DNA of 64,000 bases, from NCBI RefSeq assembly GCF_902506145.1, contig NZ_LR733520.1:3053015-3117014 (forward strand). Reading direction: 5' to 3'. Made by a program: the position numbers and the translations under genes. Positions within the stretch are counted from its first letter, which is position 1. Every line of letters begins with the position of its first letter. Positions 60,293 through 64,000 of this stretch are shown piece by piece. The notes beneath the pieces were generated by a model. That model was not told the origin of the DNA, searched no databases, and saw only the letters and a list, made by a program, of their open reading frames with translations. The stretch is from Burkholderia sp. 8Y (GTDB lineage: Bacteria; Pseudomonadota; Gammaproteobacteria; Burkholderiales; Burkholderiaceae).

Positions 60293-61168
60293 ATGTCGAC
60301 GACGCTCGCCACCGCTGTGCGCCATCAGCCGCCGCCCGTGATCGCGGAGCCGGTCATCGAAGTGCGCGATGTCACGAAACGCTACGGAAGCACGGTGATC
60401 CACGAGCATCTCAACTTCGACGTGCGCCGGGGCGAAATCGTCGCGCTGCTCGGCGGCTCGGGCTCGGGCAAGACCACGCTCGTGCGGCAGATTCTCGGGC
60501 TCGAATCGCCGACGTCGGGCGTGATTCGCGTGCTCGGCGAGGAATGGGCGCGCATGGACGTGGAAACCGCGAAGATGCTGCGCACGCGCTCCGGCATGAT
60601 GTTCCAGCAAGGCGCGCTCTTTTCGTCGCTGTCGGTGTACGACAACATCGCGCAGCCTTTCCGCGAACTCGGCAAGATTCCCGAAGACCTGATCCGCGAA
60701 TTCGTGATGCTGAAGCTCGAAATGGTCGGCCTCTCGTGCAAGCACGCGAGCAAGATGCCGGCGGCGCTCTCGGGCGGCATGGTCAAGCGCGTCGGCATTG
60801 CGCGGGCCATCGCGCTCGAACCGGAACTGCTGTTCCTCGACGAGCCGACGGCCGGTCTCGACCCGAAGGCATCGGACGAATTCGTCGATCTGATCGCGAC
60901 GCTGCATCGCGCGCTCGGTCTCACCGTCGTCATGGTCACGCACGATCTCGATACGATGGTCGCGCTTTCCACGCGCGTCGCCGTGCTCGCGGACCGGCGC
61001 GTGCTCGTCGCGGCGCCGGTGGAAGAAGCGGTCGCGGTGGATCATCCGTTCATCCGCGAATATTTTCTGGGGCGGCGCGGACGGCGCGCGCTTCAGGCGC
61101 TGCCGCCCGAGCGCCGCGCGAAGCTGCCCGCCGCCGCGCTCGACGACGCCACCCTCACCGTGAAGTAG
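60293..61168 (+). CDS. MlaF-type ABC transporter ATP-binding protein
   Basis: The 291-aa ATPase has Walker A GGSGSGKTT (residues 54-62), the Q-loop region MFQQGALFSSLSVYDN, the signature LSGGMVKRVGIARA and Walker B LLFLDEPTAGLDP. It powers the lipid transporter with the MlaE-type permease just upstream. The C-terminal extension (FLGRRGRRALQALPPERRAK) is longer than in E. coli MlaF. Confidence 0.93.
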   Translation: MSTTLATAVRHQPPPVIAEPVIEVRDVTKRYGSTVIHEHLNFDVRRGEIVALLGGSGSGKTTLVRQILGLESPTSGVIRVLGEEWARMDVETAKMLRTRSGMMFQQGALFSSLSVYDNIAQPFRELGKIPEDLIREFVMLKLEMVGLSCKHASKMPAALSGGMVKRVGIARAIALEPELLFLDEPTAGLDPKASDEFVDLIATLHRALGLTVVMVTHDLDTMVALSTRVAVLADRRVLVAAPVEEAVAVDHPFIREYFLGRRGRRALQALPPERRAKLPAAALDDATLTVK

Positions 61169-61199
61169 TCCGGTTGCAAAAGGAAGAAGGAACCTGCCG

Positions 61200-62159
61200 A
61201 TGGAAAACAAATCACACGCGTTCTGGACCGGACTATTCACCATCGTTCTCGTGCTGGCCATTGCGTTCGCGGCGTTCTTCTTCAACGTGGACCGCACGGT
61301 GCGCGTGCCGTACGACCTCATCGCGCGGACCAACGTGACGGGCCTCTTCACCGATGCCGCCGTGCGTTATCGCGGGCTCGGCGTCGGCAAGGTGGAGTCG
61401 ATCCGCTTCGACCGGGCGCATCCGGGGCAGATTCGCATCCGCATTCTGGTCGATAAGAACGCGCCGATGACGCACTCCACTTACGCGACGCTCGGCTTTC
61501 AGGGCGTGACGGGCATCGCGTTCGTGCAGCTCGACGACACGGGCAAGGACACGACCGCGCTCGCGTCGTCGGCGCAGCATGTCGCGGAAGTGCCGATGCG
61601 TCCGGGCCTCTTCGAACAGTTGCAGGAACGCGGCGATGTGATTCTGCGCAAGTTCGAGCGTCTTTCGGAAGATGCGGACAAGTTCCTCTCGGACGACGTG
61701 CGCGACCAGCTTCTCGACACCACGAAAAGCCTGAAGGGCGCGGCGGACGGCATCGCGTCGCTTGCGAGCCAGGCGGCGCCCGCCACGGCGCATTTGCCGC
61801 AGACGCTGAGTCAGCTCGACCGCACGCTCGCATCGACGAACGCGCTGATACAGAACCTGAATCGCGACAACGGACCGTTCGTGAGCAATCTCAACAAGGC
61901 GGGCGACGCGGCGCAGCAGGCGGCGGCCGCGCTCGCGGACATGAATGAATCGCTGCGCGATGTGACGGCGCGCGTGGGCTTCGAAGCGTTGCCGCGCCTC
62001 TATTCGTTCACCGACGATTTGAGCGCCGCGGCGCGCTCGGTCGACCGCGCCGCCGATACGTTCAGCACGAGTCCGCGCAGCGTGCTGTTCGGCGCGCCGT
62101 CGATGCCGCCGGGGCCGGGGGAGCCGGGCTTCGCGTGGCCCGCGAATCCGTCGCGATGA
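61200..62159 (+). CDS. MlaD-type MCE-domain protein
   Basis: The 319-aa protein has one membrane helix (about residues 8-28), a single MCE domain (VPYDLIARTNVTGLFTDAAVRYRGLGVGKVESI) and a long C-terminal helical part. MCE proteins form hexameric rings that carry lipids across the periplasm. The helical tail resembles the longer PqiB/LetB-type or mycobacterial MCE proteins more than short MlaD. It starts 31 bp behind the ATPase gene. Confidence 0.92.
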   Translation: MENKSHAFWTGLFTIVLVLAIAFAAFFFNVDRTVRVPYDLIARTNVTGLFTDAAVRYRGLGVGKVESIRFDRAHPGQIRIRILVDKNAPMTHSTYATLGFQGVTGIAFVQLDDTGKDTTALASSAQHVAEVPMRPGLFEQLQERGDVILRKFERLSEDADKFLSDDVRDQLLDTTKSLKGAADGIASLASQAAPATAHLPQTLSQLDRTLASTNALIQNLNRDNGPFVSNLNKAGDAAQQAAAALADMNESLRDVTARVGFEALPRLYSFTDDLSAAARSVDRAADTFSTSPRSVLFGAPSMPPGPGEPGFAWPANPSR

Positions 62160-62194
62160 GCGTGAGCCACAGAACAGGACAACGAAGGATTCTC

Positions 62195-62818
62195 ATGTCA
62201 CTTGCAGAGTTCAACCGACCGTGGGCGCTGGCGCTCGCCTGCATCGCGATGCTGGCGGGCTGCGCGACGAGCGCGCCCGCGACGCCGGACGCGCGTTATG
62301 ACCTTGGCGCGCGGCCCGCCGCGAATGCGGCGAATGGACCGGCGACGCCGCTGCCGCCAGTGAAGGTGCTGGCCGTCAGCGCATCGCGCGATCTGGAAAC
62401 CGATGTCTTCGTCTATCGCCTGAGTTACGTCGATGCGCAGCGCACCGGCAGCTATGCGAACAGCCACTGGACGATGCCGCCCGCGCAACTCCTGACGCAG
62501 CGATTGCGCGATACGCTTTCGCAGCGCGGCCCCGTGCTGACCGGCGCGGACACGGTGCGCGCGCCGCTGCTCGAAATCGAGCTGACCGGCTTCGAACAGG
62601 TCTTCGACGCGCCTGAGCGCAGCCACGGCGTCGTGTCCGTGCGGGCGACGCTCACGCAGCAAGGCCGCGTGATCGCGCAGCGCATGTTCACGGCGAGCGC
62701 GAGCGCGCCGAGCGCCGATGCATCGGGCGGGGCGCGCGCGCTCGCGGCCGCATCGGACGATCTGATCGCTCAGGTGGGCGCGTGGCTCGGCGCGCAGCCG
62801 CTCACCGCATCGCGATGA
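62195..62818 (+). CDS. ABC-type transport auxiliary lipoprotein (PqiC-like)
   Basis: The 207-aa protein is a lipoprotein with lipobox LAGCATS and a single domain of the PqiC/DUF330 type (ARYDLGARPAANA, then LPPVKVLAVSASRDLETDVFVYRL). It is probably an outer-membrane partner of the MCE ring. AAGGA lies six bases before the ATG. Together with the three genes before it, it forms a four-part permease-ATPase-MCE-lipoprotein system without MlaA or MlaC. Confidence 0.85.
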   Translation: MSLAEFNRPWALALACIAMLAGCATSAPATPDARYDLGARPAANAANGPATPLPPVKVLAVSASRDLETDVFVYRLSYVDAQRTGSYANSHWTMPPAQLLTQRLRDTLSQRGPVLTGADTVRAPLLEIELTGFEQVFDAPERSHGVVSVRATLTQQGRVIAQRMFTASASAPSADASGGARALAAASDDLIAQVGAWLGAQPLTASR

Positions 62819-62877
62819 CTTCGCATTGCATCGCCATTCCGCTCGTACGAACGCGCCCGGGCGGCTCATGACGATCA

Positions 62878-64000
62878 AGCAATGGCAGCGCCGCCCGTCG
62901 GCGTTCTCGCGGCAGGCGCTCGTCGCGTACGCGGTGCTTGTCGTGTACGGCTCGCTGTATCCGTTTTCCGGCTGGCGCTCGCTCGGCCTTGGGCCGTTCG
63001 CGTTCCTGACCGATCCGCTGCCGCGCTATCTGACGGCCTTCGATGTCGTCACCAACGTGCTCGGCTATATGCCGCTCGGCGCGCTGATCGTGCTCGCGCT
63101 GTATCCGCGCTGGCGCGGCTCGCTCGCGGTGTGCGCCGCGTTTGCCGGCGGCGCGCTGCTGTCCGGCGCGATGGAATCCATCCAGACGTATCTGCCGACG
63201 CGCGTCGCATCCAACCTGGATCTCGCCGCCAATGCGCTCGGTGCGCTGATCGGCGCGGTACTCGTCGCGCCCGCGACCAGCGCGCTGCTCGATCGCGGCT
63301 TGCTGAGGCGCATTCGCTTCACGTGGTTCGATCGGCACGCGGCGTACGTGCTGGGACTCTCGGCGCTGTGGCCGTTCGCGTCGATGTTTCCCGCGCCGTA
63401 TCTTTTCGGCGGCGGCGACTTGCCGCGCGTGCTGTGGGACGCGCTCGATCCGGCGATGCAGGACGCGATCCTTGTCTGGACGCCCGCGGCGTGGGACGTC
63501 GAGACGTGGCCGGACCGGCTCGGCGCGCTCTTGCCCGACGATTCGTGGGAGGCGCTGATCACGTCGTCGAATCTGTTCGCGGCGCTGGTGCTCGTGACGC
63601 TGCTCACGCGCGAGCGTGCGCCGCGCATCCGGCTGATGCTCGCGCTGATCGTGGCGACGCTCGTCGCGAAGACGGGCGCGTCGTTTCTGCAATCGCGCGC
63701 CGGGCTGACCTTCGACTGGGCGACGGACGGCGCGCTCGAAGGCATCGCAATCGGCGCGGTGGCGGGCGTGCTGGCGGTGTCGCTGCCGCGTGCGTTGCGG
63801 GCGGCGCTGGCGGGGGCGGCGCTCGTCGTGGGGCTCGCGCTCGTGAATCTGTTGCCGGTGAATCCGTACTTCGACATCGTGCTTGCCGACTGGCGGCAGG
63901 GGCGTTATCTGCATTTCAACGGACTGCTGCACTGGCTGGCGTGGGTGTGGCCGTACGCGGCGTTGGGGTGGCTGGCGTCGGCGGCGGAACGGGCGTGGAT
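62878..64000 (+). CDS. VanZ-family membrane protein, cut by the window end
   Basis: The frame is open from the ATG at 62878 to the last base, at least 374 residues, and has no stop in the window. It is highly hydrophobic with about nine membrane helices. The N-terminal part (LVVYGSLYPFSGWRSL, then FDVVTNVLGYMPLGALIVLALY) is the VanZ-like fold. The function of the family is poorly known; VanZ itself lowers teicoplanin sensitivity. This is a long VanZ form with a C-terminal extension. It starts 59 bp behind the lipoprotein gene. Confidence 0.85.

Overview
The window is a GC-rich chromosomal segment of a betaproteobacterium of the Burkholderiaceae, most like Paraburkholderia or Caballeronia. The gene order flhD-motAB-cheY-cheA-cheW-mcp-cheR-cheD-cheB-cheY-cheZ, a methionine synthase split into two genes, PhaM, and the DUF2844/DUF3443 and DUF3567/DUF1840/DUF3108 families all point there. 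I saw no prophage, insertion sequence, CRISPR array, tRNA or rRNA gene. The genus is an inference from gene content, not from a database search.

Region by region: (a) 1-3.7 kb: the end of an MBL-fold hydrolase, a dipeptide-type periplasmic binding protein, and a cation exchanger behind a yybP-ykoY-type (Mn2+) riboswitch. (b) 3.8-7.1 kb: fliT, fliD and fliC on the minus strand, with a sigma-28 promoter for fliC and a second, near-perfect sigma-28 promoter at the end of fliT that seems to drive an ~80-nt small RNA. (c) 7.2-13.5 kb: a tightly coupled six-gene island (GT41/TPR transferase, sugar aminotransferase, GNAT acetyltransferase, PhyH dioxygenase, methyltransferase, WbqC) that reads as a flagellin glycosylation pathway. 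(d) 13.7-22 kb: housekeeping and unknown genes (aldo/keto reductase, rpsU, a tandem pair of unknown paralogues, tag, a BadF-type kinase, HAD phosphatase, aqpZ, a glycosyltransferase). (e) 22.5-34.8 kb: flhD, then a gene-free 526-bp stretch where flhC is expected, then motAB and the full chemotaxis operon, with an 8-bp tandem repeat in front of cheR. (f) 35-47.7 kb: DUF2844/DUF3443 secreted pair, SDR, dsbA, SPOR protein, argS, split metH, small DUF proteins, an enol-lactonase-like hydrolase. (g) 47.7-53.8 kb: DUF3108 protein, IclR regulator facing a FAH-family hydrolase/binding protein/enoyl-CoA hydratase run, then phaM. (h) 53.9-56.3 kb: a CarH/LitR-type B12 photoreceptor with a MerR-type promoter and, downstream, a di-iron desaturase-like gene. 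(i) 56.5-64 kb: hldC, coaX, birA, a four-gene Mla/MCE-type lipid transport operon, and a VanZ-family membrane protein running off the end.

How the genes work together: regions b, c and e form one motility block. Filament, cap and chaperone genes lie beside enzymes that probably make and attach the filament glycan, and the stator and chemotaxis genes follow. Three sites match the FliA (sigma-28) promoter well. The most unusual points are the missing flhC, the candidate FliA-driven sRNA, the repeat tract before cheR, the glycosylation island, and the candidate light-sensing regulator with its self-overlapping operator.
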